From: Fragilaria crotonensis
Lineage: Eukaryota > Bacillariophyta > Fragilariophyceae > Fragilariales > Fragilariaceae
Direction of reading: 5' to 3'
Assembly (NCBI GenBank): GCA_022925895.1
Contig: JAKSYS010000455.1
Coordinates: forward strand, 1-51,328
DNA length: 51,328 bases
Shown here: piece by piece, positions 29,994-40,354 of the stretch
Position numbering within the stretch: the stretch's first letter is position 1
Layout of the letters: the number at the start of each line of letters is the position of its first letter
Made by a program: the position numbers and the translations under genes
The notes under the pieces: model-generated
The model's input: the letters and a program-made list of their open reading frames with translations, nothing else
Databases searched by the model: none
What the model was told of the DNA's origin: nothing

Positions 29994-32900
29994 GTGACCA
30001 AAGTGGTCGGCGAGGATGGCGTCGCCTATGCGACGTACGTCCACGAAGCGTTATTTGACTTCAACCCCGCACAAAAGGAGTCTCTCCTTTCTGTGCACCA
30101 GTCCCTGCGCGATCAGCGCAATGGCATCGATGATCGGGCGCGTTGCGAACGGGATTTACATGGTAATCCTGGATTGCAGGCCGCCCGTTTTGGGAACAAA
30201 GTTGTACCGTTCTACTTTGACGGTACAAAGTGTTTTTTCGCCGTCTGACGACCGAAGAGGAGCGTTCGTTGCCGAAGATAGTCTTGACCGATGGTTCAGT
30301 TCCGTACAAACCAACGGCCAGGTTACATTCTCGGCGACGTCCCACCGTTTCGCCAGACCTGACAATGTGGAAGCACAATTTGGGGTTCATCCCCGATCAT
30401 GTTGTTGCGAAGACGTTGAGCGTCACCACGCAGATGATTCCAACGGTGGAGGCTGAGATGCGTGAGATCATGTGTGATCATTTCCAGACTCATCTGCAGG
30501 AACTTAGGGTACGACGGGTGAATGATGCATGCTATGTTGACACCTTCTTTTCCTCCATCCCGTCGGTGTGAGGATTCACATGTTGGAACTTGTACTGTTT
30601 CCAACGTACCGGGTTGGACGTTGTCTATTTGATGCGTCGACGTTCACAGAGTCCGACTACTTTGCCTCGGATGGTGGCCGAGTGCGGCGCCCTGTCAATC
30701 AAATCGGATGACGCGCCTGAGTTTAAAGGTAAGCGTTGGGTTGACTATCTAAACACGATGACCATCCAGTCTGTGTTCACCGAAGCACACCACCACCCGA
30801 ATGAGAACCTTGCTGAACGCCGTGGCGGTTCCTTGAAAGCCGCAACGGTTCACTTGCTGCGAGTCACGGGTTGTCCCAATCGTATTGGTGTTTTGCCCTC
30901 GAATACGTTTGCTTATTGCGGACGGTCCTTGCACGCAGAAGCTTGGGTTGGCATACACCTCACGAGACACATTGGGGCGATCGCCCTGACATCAGCATGT
31001 TTTGTTTCGTTTTTGGCAACCGGTATGGTATTACCAACCGCGCCAGTCGTTTCCCAAATCAAAAATGCTTTAAAGGCGCTTTCTGGGTATTGCTCAAAAC
31101 ATCGGTGATGCTTTTTGTTTTCTGATCCTGACCCAACCAGAAAACGAGGACGAATCTCCCCCGAAGGTACTCGCGCGTTCGGTTATTCGAAAGCGATACC
31201 CGCGTAAGGAGCCGCCAATCGTGGACACGTCTTCCACTTCGGCACCGTTGCTATTCTACAAGAGCGACGGTATCACGCCGTTAGATGATCCGACTCCAGT
31301 TTCTGCGTCGGATGGTGATGACATTGACTCTGATGTGGCGGCCGATTGTTCTGCGGGTACGTCGCCATTTTTCCGGTCATAGTTGTCTCAATCTGTCCGC
31401 GATGTTGAAGATTCAGACGCGTTTGACAACGGAATCCTTGAGGTTTATGGACCGCCAACCGTGCGTCCACGTCTTTTAGACATCGATTCTGATCTTCGCT
31501 CTTCTGCCCTCACCGCGTCGGACCAGTCCGTTATGCCATCGGATAGTACGACGATGCCCCCAACCAATGTGCTACGGCCTCCAAATTGTTAGTCTCCTCA
31601 AACGTACCTGTGTTCCCGTCCATTGTTGTCGACGATGGACACTCGTTCAGTACTCCCGTCGCGGTATGTACTACTGCAAATCCTCCGAACGACGGTTCAC
31701 TGGATGACCGACCTTTGCGTCATATAGGTTTGGAAGCAAGTGTCGATCTTCGCCCGATTACACAGGACAAGGATGTGGAGCCTCCCATCCTCGATGATGT
31801 TGCTCATCAACTATCCCGGGTTACTGCAGACCTGGCAGATGATGAACAGTTTGAGAAGCTAGATGGCCACACTTGGAGGGATGGAGTATTGTTTTTTGTT
31901 GTTCGTTGGAAGACAGACGAGACGTCTTGTTTGCCGTTTCATCAGGTGAAGCTCGACTATCCCCGAGAGACGGCGGACTACATTTTCACCCACAAACTTG
32001 GATGTGCGGATGGGCCAGTTTACTTGTCAGTACACGAAGGTTGTACGCCGCATTTTGCGTTGTTGTTACCCCATGTCGCCATGCGTTGGTGGTACTACGG
32101 CTACGGTAATTCGAGTTGCATCCAATCTACCCGACGGCACCGTCTCATTTGACAAGGAGTGACCAGTGCGGTTTCTCGACCCGGAGTGAGTCGAAAGCGG
32201 AAGAAGCCAGGACATCTCAGTCGCCCCATTGAGGTTAAGTATGGCGTTGCAATTCCTCATAACGTTCGTCATGCCCTTGAGTTGGATCGTGAGGCAGGCA
32301 ATACGTTTTGGGTGGACGCCATTTGAAAGGAAATCACATCCTTGCTGGCTCTCGACTGTTTCGAGTTTCATGACCCGGGATAGAAGCCCAGCTCGGAGTT
32401 CCAGTGGACAAAGCTCTCTATGATCTTTGAGGTTAAGCAAGACGGACGCCGGAAGGCACGCTTGGTTGCCGGTGGCCAAATGGTAGATCCGATGGGTATC
32501 AGCTCACGTTCCACAGTAGTCAATGGCATCAGCGTGCATCTTCTTGACTTGCTTGATCGCGCATTGCGACCAACTCCCAATTCTATGTGGAGATATTGGT
32601 AATGCTTTTATAACTGCTGACTGTTTAGAAAAGATCTATTCGAGAGCGGGACCTGAGTGAGGAACGCGAGGGATCGGTGTTGATTTTCAAGAAGGCACTC
32701 TACGGCCTGCGGTCGTCGAGTCGCGCTTTTCGGGCACACTTTGCGGATTTCCTCCGCTCGCTTGGTTTTTCAGCGACGCGGTACGACCGTGACGTGTGGA
32801 AGCGGCCTCGTGAGGAGCGCGACGGGTACGATTATATTTGTACTCATGTCGACGACTTCAAGATCGTTGCCCGTGACCCAGAACGTTGGAAATCTCATAT

Positions 32901-33856
32901 CCGCGGCATTCTTACTCAAATCAATTGGAACCCCATCCTACTATTTGGATAGTGATTAAGGAATGTATTCGCCGTATCGAATCGGACGACGAGTTGCCTG
33001 CTCTTGACGGTGCGCTTTGGCCCCATTGTACTCCCCTTCCAGAAGGGTGCCACCCTGAGCTTGACATTGTTGACGGACGTGGGAATCCGTAAACATCAGA
33101 TGTTTATCGGGATGGCGCAGTGGGCGTGCACGATTGGAAGATTAGACATTGCTTTCGCTGTTTCCTCCCTCAGCCGTTTCTCGGCAGATCCGAGAGAAAA
33201 CATCATCTCGGATTGGCGATACATTTGTTTGGGTACCTTAAAAAGTACCCCAATCGTCGCATTGTCCTCGATTCTTGGCCGCCCATTGATTATTGACGAC
33301 GGATTGCGACACGATTCTTTCCATCCTGATTTTCTCGATGATTACCCGGATGCGAAAGAGGATATCCTCGGTGATGACTTATGGCCGTGAGTTGGAAACT
33401 ACTGTATTCTTTGACGCAGATCACGCACACGATCACGTTACCAGACGTTCCATATCCGGCTTGATCGTTTTCGTCGGCAGCACTCCTGTTATCTGGTCCA
33501 GCAAGCGTCAGGGTTGAATCGCAACCAGAACGTATTGAGAGTTCATTTCCTCGATGCGATCAGCCGTGGAAGAGGCTATATCAATCCGCTACATGTTGCG
33601 ATGCCTTGGAGTGCCGGTCACTCGACCTACTGATTTGTTTGGCGACAATTTTGGGGTTATTCAAAGTGCCGTGATTCCGGAAGGCGAGCTGAAAAAGAAA
33701 CATATCGCAATTTCCTACCACTACGTGCGGGAGGCGATTGCGGCACTGATTGTGAATGCTACTTGGTGCCGGTCCGATGAGAACTTTGCGGACGTTTGTA
33801 CTAAGGCACTTGGTTCTAATATCTTCCGTAGTATTGTCAAAGATTTGATGGCTTAA
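29994..33856 (+). pseudogene. Decayed Ty1/copia pol with chromodomain-like module
   Basis: Coding fragments in changing frames keep copia order. Pre-integrase residues include LTMWKHNLGFIPDHVVAKTL. Integrase residues: the Asp in ACYVDTFFSSIPS, the second Asp in IKSDDAPEFKG and the Glu in NENLAERRGG. At about 31810-31990 a DGHTWRDGV, FFVVRWKTDET, PRETADYIF string looks like a chromodomain. RT follows, FKKALYGLRSSSRAF and CTHVDDFKIV at about 32680-32870. RNase H comes last, FFDADHAHDHVTRRSISG, AVEEAISIRYMLRCL, GDNFGVIQSAV and ENFADVCTKALGS, ending at TAA 33856. Many stops and frameshifts interrupt it, for example TGA at 30246, and I could not define LTRs. It is clearly dead, and a different family from the element at 15-21 kb. 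Confidence 0.8.
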
Positions 33857-34200
33857 TATGCAGGAGTCTGGGCTTGAGAGGAGATGGGATACCGGGCATT
33901 GGCACTGGCTATTATGGTTCCCTCATTCAGCCGTTAGGTGATTGGGTTCTTCCCTTGCATAAGATGCGCCAGCGTCACCCAGCGTATTGGTTCGGTGGCC
34001 GGTTATGGGTAAAAATCCAAGAGCAGTATGTTAAATGCTGCGCTGAGTCCGACCGAGTCTTTCGAGAATCGACGACCAGGGCGTGCGATTGGGCCTCACC
34101 ACTCCCATCGCAGGTCCTTCTCACCTAATGTGCGGGTGTTCACTTGGAGTTTCCAACCAGCACTGTAACATGCATCTCATTATGAGACGGCTCTGCGATT
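33857..34200 (+). other. Stretch between the decayed copia and the LINE fragment
   Basis: A frame at 33874-34128 contains HPAYWFGGRLWVKIQEQYVK, not recognised. It may be part of the copia 3' region or the 5' part of the next LINE fragment. Confidence 0.3.
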
Positions 34201-34550
34201 TCAAGCGACGGCACCTGATTTGAAATCACACATGATGGAATGATACTCATCATGGTCAAAACAAACCATGGATGTGATCAATTGGGATGCGCATGGTAAA
34301 GCTCTGCACCGCCACCTCAATCGACGAACACATCTCGTGAAGTTCGTCCATTGTCTGCTTCCTACGAACGCAAAGATTCATCGGAGTGATCCAGGAAAAC
34401 GTACGTGTCCTACTTGTCAACAAGGCCCAGAGACGTGGCAACATATTCTGCGATGTCCCTCAGAGCCACGTGTCACCTGGAGGCGGGCGACGCTCAGGAC
34501 TCTGGAAAGGAAATGCGACGAATTGGGTACGATGCCCCGTCTTAAACAAT

Positions 34551-34567
34551 TGTTCTTGCAGGCTATC
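34551..34567 (+). repeat. 17-bp target-site duplication, left copy
   Basis: TGTTCTTGCAGGCTATC, identical to 36652-36668. Together they bracket the younger LINE copy. Confidence 0.93.
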
Positions 34568-36651
34568 CGATATAAACTTGGTACGCATATATCTTCAATG
34601 TACCACTCTGTCTGACATGCGCGATCATCAGGATCCACGGTGCATTACCAAAGGTGCTCTATCGGGTGAGCGACAGAGCACCTTTGTGACAAAATGTGGT
34701 TGGCCAAGACAAGAAGAACCAACGTCACAACAACGCCGTCTGTGGAAACGTTACATATCGTCACAGTTCTTGCGATACGGAACGTTCTGGAAACGCATTC
34801 CAACCGATAGCTTGCGAGATATCAAAGCGCGAAGAATTAAGTCGTCCATCGAACCTCTCGACGGCACCAACGACGTTTCATTTGCGGACATGATCAACAG
34901 TCTTCCACCATACCAACGTCGTCTCCTGACTCATATCAATCAATGTGCGGACGATTCCGCAGTGTGGAAAGCAAGTCGATCGAAAGGTAAAATAACGATC
35001 GCGTCGGATGGAGGTTTGAAAGACATTAGGGGGACTTTTGGGTGGACGATCAGTACGGGGGACAATACCACTCTACGAAGGGGCAGGACCAGTTGATGGT
35101 CCTCGTGATGTGGCAAATTGAACGAGATGCGAGATCGCAGGGCTCGCGGCTCCGCTGCTACTTCTCACGTTGCTCGTTCGCCATTGGGGATCAAAACATA
35201 AGTGCAAGTTCAGATGGGTCTGCGACAGTAAAGCAGCATTGTCCAATGTGATTAAACACACCAAAGTTCATGAACCGTGCAGGCGACAACCAGAGAATGC
35301 CGACCTTTTGTCCCAGATAAGATCCATGAAGCGGGAGTCAGGCATACGGGTGTCAACGAAGTGGATTAAAGGCCATCAGACAAGAAAACCAGCCGGATCG
35401 AAAGCACACGACGTACAGCGGAATCATCGGGCCGATGAATTGGCAACATGGTTTAGGGATCACCGGACTAGCGGCCAATCGAGGGACAAGACTGACCACG
35501 TCCAAGAGGAAAGGGTTTCGGTATGTATAAACGGCATTCGACAAGTTGGACAAGTCGAGGCGTGTATAAGATTCCACATAAACGGATATCATCTCCGATC
35601 CTATTTACAATCGAGACATCGGTGGTCCAATGACGTGTGGGACATGATTGATATCAAAGTGCTCGGGCAGTTCTGCCGGTCACTTATTCCAGCGAAACAG
35701 GTAGCACAAACGAAACTGATGTACGATCAACGCCATACGGGTGTTCGCCGGAACAGGGTTGCCACTATAAAAGATCCTTCTTTGACGTTATGCCCCTGTT
35801 GCCAACGAACCGAAGAAACCACAGATCATGTTCTGCAATGCAAAGAGAATCCGGGACGACGATCGGCTATCAAAGGGTTTCGGAAATCAATGGACGTGCT
35901 TGGAGCGACATCAGCCACACGAACGTTGAAAAGTCAGCTTTTGGGTTGGTTCACCGAGGAGTCAGGCGACGTCGATATGTCTATGGTACCACAAGGACAT
36001 GTACCACACGTTGAACTCGCATTACATCAACAATCTAGCATCGGGTGGTCCGCTGCGTCACGCGGATTTTTTCTGTTGCATGGAGCGAATTGGCGGCACA
36101 ACCGGACGATGTTACAGGCGACTACAATGCGACTCGCGGAGACTATATCATGAGGAAGGTGCTTATGGCGGTTCATACTTTCAGCGTAGAGCTATGGAAA
36201 GCTCGGAACCATCATCTCCATTCGACGAAGTCTTCAGTATGCAAGCAACTTCGGAATCCAGAGTTGGTGGAAATCACGCAACTCCACGAAAATGCTCACA
36301 TGGTAAATGCGGATGATCGCCACTTTTGCGAACGACCCCTGGAAGACATTGTGAATGCGAGTTCCTCGGTACGGCGCCGTTGGTTGCACTACATGCGTAA
36401 GGCCCGTGCACGATTTGAACTCGATGGATCTACTCAAACGAGGATGACAGATTTTTTCCGAAACAAGGGATGACACGTAAAGGCGACACGATGGATCACG
36501 TAGATGAATTCGACGACACGACTGGCAGTAACCACGATTGAAAAATATTAGGTACCGCGGTTCCGTAAGGATCTGCCGTACCGGGGTATACACTTAGTTT
36601 TTGACAAAAGGACTGGGATGGTGATAACCCTATAATTAGGTTTTATTATTA
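34568..36651 (+). mobile_element. LINE copy 2, 5'-truncated, with perfect 17-bp target duplication
   Basis: 2084 bp. The left end falls in the middle of a coding block (DINLVRIYLQCTTLSD, matching DINLARLHLKSTTLLD of copy 1), showing 5' truncation. The right end is ATAACCCTATAATTAGGTTT with a TTATTATTA tail. The flanking 17-bp direct repeats prove integration by target-primed reverse transcription into an older LINE. It is less damaged than copy 1. Confidence 0.92.
34572..36473 (+). pseudogene. LINE copy 2 ORF: RNase H and zinc knuckle
   Basis: The frame begins in the truncated 5' end and carries LWKRYISSQFLRYGTFWK, then RNase H: IASDGGLKDIRGTFGWTIS, RCEIAGLAAPLLLLT (catalytic Glu kept), CDSKAALSNVI and STKWIKGHQTRK. 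The zinc motif is CPCCQRTEETTDHVLQC, and the tail is VELWKARNHHLHSTKS ending TRMTDFFRNKG. Lesions: a frame change near 35070, TGA at 35119-35121 just before the Glu box, and one T missing from the T run at about 36067-36072. The last restores nothing by itself but is the only break in the 3' half. The reverse transcriptase lies upstream of the truncation and is absent. Confidence 0.8.
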
Positions 36652-36668
36652 TGTTCTTGCAGGCTATC
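36652..36668 (+). repeat. 17-bp target-site duplication, right copy
   Basis: TGTTCTTGCAGGCTATC, identical to 34551-34567. Confidence 0.93.
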
Positions 36669-37300
36669 GGTGATTGGACAAATCATAACTCCTCTGCTGA
36701 AAGCGAGTTCACTATGCACACGTCAGATGCACCTCTCGGCATAAGACGCCTGATATACCAACAGAATGCTATCGGCTGGGACCATATGTTTTTGGGGTTC
36801 AGCAGCGAATATAGCTCTCTCCAAGATGAGTATTATCCTAGGCAGGCAAGGGCCACGGAGACTAAACGTCAAATGGGGCAACGATGGCAGACTGCTATAA
36901 TTGGTGCCATCTGGCAACAATGGTTTTTTCTTTGGGAACTGCGAAACAAGGAGGAGCTTTATGGGGCAGATGCTCGTTCTAAAGCACTGGCGGAACGACG
37001 AGTAGTCGATCGCACGTTGATTGACATATATGACTTCAGGAATCAAATGGAGCCGAGCGTACGACAACTTCTACATCAGGATATCACGGATCATTTTTCT
37101 AAAACGGTGACGTATAATAAAAACTGGCTCAATCCAAGCAGTTAAGTCTATCCGTCATTATTTTGGGATACAGTGATACAGTTCATGGGAGTCATGCTGG
37201 CCGCTACCAGTACATGATAGTGTCTAGTCGTGTGGGTCGAGTGTTTGTAGTCTGAAGTCTGAACACCGCGGCAGCACGTTAATTAGGTCTGTTTTTTTTT

Positions 37301-37614
37301 CTGGTTTTTTTTGGGGCTATTTCCAGTCGAAGAGTAGGGTCAGGATAGGATCGTCTGTCTTGCCATCCGCCAATGACACAGTATCTCAATCAGCACTACC
37401 TGGTACGTAGAATGCTTATCTATTCATTCCTCTACTACTAGTACTTGTAGTAGATCACTTCTTGTAGTGGTGCATGACAATACATGTATGTATAGTACTC
37501 AGACTGGTACAGTACATGTTACCAATTGTTACTGGCAGACCTGGCAGACCCACCGGTAGGGCACGACATACAGGACGTGAGCCCATCTACTCCGGCCTTT
37601 ACTGCATGAAATGC
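37301..37614. other. Spacer between the LINE fragment and the hAT element
   Basis: No gene is seen. GTAC-containing words are frequent (TAGTACTTGTAGTAG, TGGTACAGTACATG). Confidence 0.35.
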
Positions 37615-37622
37615 ATATATGC
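37615..37622 (+). repeat. hAT target-site duplication, left
   Basis: ATATATGC, identical to 40144-40151. Confidence 0.92.
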
Positions 37623-40143
37623 CAGGCCTCATAAGGTTGTGGATTATCCCAAAATAGCCCCCGAAATCCATAAACTAAGCGGACCGGTATCCATATATTA
37701 AGCACGAAGTGGACCGGCGTCCAGACGCTAAGAAGTGCGAGATGAGCACTGCGAGCCAGGATTTAGCTTGCGGCTGTGCACTTATTCACGTATCTCCGTA
37801 TCTCTTATCTGTTAGTACGATTGACGATGCCTCCTAAGTCGAAGGTGCAGACACCGTTTCAGGCCAAGCATGCACTGGAATACGGTGTAGAGCTTGTCAA
37901 GACAGAGAAGGGTGGCGTACATACTGTCCGTTGCCTATTCTGCGTCTTTGAGGGTCGTGATTCAGTTCATGTTGGCAGTATGACAGGGCGCAAACGTAAG
38001 TCTCGCCAGGATATCAAATACTACATGCCTTTCTCCCCGCAGAATTATCGTAGCCACAACAGTGGGCAACATGCTGAATCATGGGCCGCTTATGCGGAGC
38101 TGTCCGCTGAGGACAAACGCAACTACTTTGCTGGCAAGGTCAAACGTGGAAACACTCTGGATCACCATTACGATCTTGAGGGCGATTCACTGGTCTTCAG
38201 CGTGCAGCCACCAAGCATTGACATTATTGTTGGCGACATGTTCTTTAGAAACAACGAGCTTCTGGACGACGCTGAGGAGGAGGATGAAGACGACGTTGAA
38301 GCCGTCGGAGCAGCAACTGCGGTCGCCAACAAGATCGCCAAGAAAGCCAAGGAACGGACGAACGCTATGAAGTTGTTTGTCAAAGATGAGACAAGCGACA
38401 TGTACGTGGTGCACATCAAGAACGTCACTCGCTATGAGCTGGCCCTGGATCACGTAGGCAGCGGCATGTCTTTCCGACAGACAGCTACGGCGATCGAGCA
38501 TGCTAAGCGCCGCACCTCATCGGCAAAGCTTGCGGGCATCAATGACCTGATGGTGGGCCAGTTTGTCCGCTCTATTGTTGCGTTCAACCTGCAACGCATC
38601 TCGGGCCTAATGGGCGATCATTCCGTTTGGGCGTTCTCATTTGCCGGCGACGGCAGCACACATCGCGGCCAGTCATTCTTTGACATGCGCGTGCGGTTCT
38701 GTCACCGGGGAGTTCTCGCAAATATTCACCTTGTTGCCATCCCTATGTTTGACCGCCACACTGCCCTCATCATCTTTGACATGATTGTCAAGTTCCTTGA
38801 CGCGCTATACGCTCCATGGCGCTCCAAGCTCATCAGTGTGTCCTCGGATGGGGAGAATACCATGACTGGCCGCCATTCCGGCCTTGTCACTCGCCTTTGT
38901 TCCGCCGCAGAGCATGATGTCCTGCGCATTTGGTGCCCACCGCATCAGATCGACCTTGTTGCTAAGCGTGCAGCCGAGCGCGTCACCAACGGCGCGTGGG
39001 TTCATTTTGCGTATACCTTCAGTGTCTTCCTCCGGGCGCAGAACAGCCTGATCACGGCGATGAATGTCGTCAAGTGCCCCAAGAAGACTAATCGATGGGT
39101 TCATCTTGGCCGGTTGCTCACTTTTTACAAGACGTACCGCCGCAAGATCATCGCATACACGGAGGAACACCGTTCTGGTACTCCGCCAACAGATGCCTGG
39201 TGGATCGTAACATACGCCATCTCGCCAGCAATTGACAAGGTCAACGCGACGTTTGTTGTTCTTCAGAACAGGGAGCTGCTGATTATGCAGCAGGAGCACC
39301 ACATCCAGATCCTGCTTGCGGCAATCATCAATATGTTTGGCGTTGAGCCCAACCCTGCGGCGCCCTTCATTGAAGAAGGCGATCACGCTGAAGTCGAGCA
39401 GGAAGAAAATGGATACGTTGTTGTCGATGCCTTCCGGCTTCAACGTGTATTACTTGTCGCTCATATTGAGGACCAGGGATCCTTCCCCTCACAGTGCTTT
39501 GAGCGCCTGAACGATGAGATCAAGAATGCTGTCCTTGTGGAGATTGCATCCTATGCAATCACTCTGATCATTGGCCTTCAATCTGTGAGAGCGGAGCGCA
39601 ACAACGCGAACCTCCCGCGAGCCCAGGACGCACCACCAGTCCTACCGGCGCAGCTTGTGCATTTTTCCGTGACGTGCTTGGGCCTCATCGCATACACATC
39701 TCCAAGTTCTGGCATGAGGAGATTGTCGACGAGATTGAGGAAGATCACCGACAGCTGTGCAAGATGTACGCAGAGGATGACGTTCTCCGCAACGCAATCG
39801 ACCAGCACGATATCCGGACGTTCTTCAATGACGCCTGGGATGTTGCCCCCCGGTCGCTTTGAATCATTGCGCTCATTCTGCGGTGGTCTGGCAAGCGCGT
39901 TTGCCAATACGACATCGGTTGAGTCTGACTTTTCTATCCTCACGTGGGAGATGAACCCCAACCGCACCTGTCTAATGCACCTGTCCCTCAAGGGGCATCT
40001 TTCAGACGAAGCAGCGTGCAATTCTTGACCAGTTATCGCAGCAATAAAGCATCCCTGTTGAAATCCATAAACTAGTGGGGACGTGGTCCATAAACTAGCT
40101 TAGTTTATTTAGTTTATGGACTTCCATAAGTTTATGAGGCCTG
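37623..40143 (+). mobile_element. Complete hAT DNA transposon, 2521 bp
   Basis: The terminal inverted repeats are CAGGCCTCATAA, perfect for 12 bp, and the 8-bp target duplications ATATATGC are perfect. TCCATAAACTA-like words recur in both orientations near both ends (37668, about 40070, 40088 and 40110), as expected for subterminal transposase sites. It carries one transposase gene. Clean ends and exact target copies suggest a recent insertion. Confidence 0.93.
37827..40028 (+). CDS. hAT-family transposase
   Basis: 733 aa from ATG 37827 (the frame opens at a GTG at 37776). The N-terminus has a BED-type zinc finger pattern, VRCLFC then YRSHNSGQH. The RNase H-like core shows FSFAGDGSTHRGQSFFD (first Asp), SVSSDGENTMTGRHSGLV (second Asp) and the hAT Cys-x2-His box RIWCPPHQIDLVAKR. 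The C-terminal dimerisation block is NTTSVESDFSILTWEMN. Between about 39667 and 39845 the annotated frame gives nonsense residues, while another frame gives a sensible KFWHEEIVDEIEEDHRQLCK sequence. A lost T at 39662-39666 and an extra C at 39846-39851 cancel out. The true protein probably reads the other frame there, so either this copy is mutated or the assembly has two homopolymer errors. Confidence 0.85.
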   Translation: MPPKSKVQTPFQAKHALEYGVELVKTEKGGVHTVRCLFCVFEGRDSVHVGSMTGRKRKSRQDIKYYMPFSPQNYRSHNSGQHAESWAAYAELSAEDKRNYFAGKVKRGNTLDHHYDLEGDSLVFSVQPPSIDIIVGDMFFRNNELLDDAEEEDEDDVEAVGAATAVANKIAKKAKERTNAMKLFVKDETSDMYVVHIKNVTRYELALDHVGSGMSFRQTATAIEHAKRRTSSAKLAGINDLMVGQFVRSIVAFNLQRISGLMGDHSVWAFSFAGDGSTHRGQSFFDMRVRFCHRGVLANIHLVAIPMFDRHTALIIFDMIVKFLDALYAPWRSKLISVSSDGENTMTGRHSGLVTRLCSAAEHDVLRIWCPPHQIDLVAKRAAERVTNGAWVHFAYTFSVFLRAQNSLITAMNVVKCPKKTNRWVHLGRLLTFYKTYRRKIIAYTEEHRSGTPPTDAWWIVTYAISPAIDKVNATFVVLQNRELLIMQQEHHIQILLAAIINMFGVEPNPAAPFIEEGDHAEVEQEENGYVVVDAFRLQRVLLVAHIEDQGSFPSQCFERLNDEIKNAVLVEIASYAITLIIGLQSVRAERNNANLPRAQDAPPVLPAQLVHFSVTCLGLIAYTSPSSGMRRLSTRLRKITDSCARCTQRMTFSATQSTSTISGRSSMTPGMLPPGRFESLRSFCGGLASAFANTTSVESDFSILTWEMNPNRTCLMHLSLKGHLSDEAACNS

Positions 40144-40151
40144 ATATATGC
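40144..40151 (+). repeat. hAT target-site duplication, right
   Basis: ATATATGC, identical to 37615-37622. Confidence 0.92.
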
Positions 40152-40354
40152 CGAAAGCGGAAGATTCATCCAGTAGCATCGATTTTCCATGTATACTAGT
40201 AGTCGTATTCATGAAGATTCTCTCAGAAATGAAACTCTGGTTCGATCTTTCACGCTAATGATCATAATCAGAGTATGATACTTCTTCATTGTACTGATAT
40301 TGTTGTACTTGGAGTACTTGCACATCGTACATGGCATACATGCACTTGATGATG

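Larger units (their letters stand above)
34268..37145 (+). pseudogene. C-terminal coding part of the older LINE, split by insertion
   Basis: The parts are 34268-34567 and 36669-37145. Part 1 starts MDVINWDAHGKALHRHLNRR and has the Cys-Cys...His...Cys zinc motif TCPTCQQGPETWQHILRC. Part 2 has SDAPLGIRRLIYQQNAIGWD, LGFSSEY, and RQMGQRWQTAIIGAIWQQWF, the tail typical of RNase H-bearing diatom LINEs (from memory of the family). Upstream of 34268 the frame continues through a TGA at about 34238. It is dead through truncation and insertion. Confidence 0.68.
34201..37300 (+). mobile_element. Older LINE fragment, interrupted by a younger LINE
   Basis: The older sequence is 34201-34567 plus 36669 to about 37300. 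Across the interruption the protein frame rejoins: RLKQLFLQAI at 34567 continues as GDWTNHNSSAESEF after 36668. It carries a zinc motif TCPTCQQGPETWQHILRC and a C-terminal block WQQWFFLWELRNKEELYG. The 3' end near 37280 reads TTAATTAGGTCTGTTTTTTT, like the AATTAGGT termini of the two other LINE copies. The left limit is uncertain. Confidence 0.7.
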
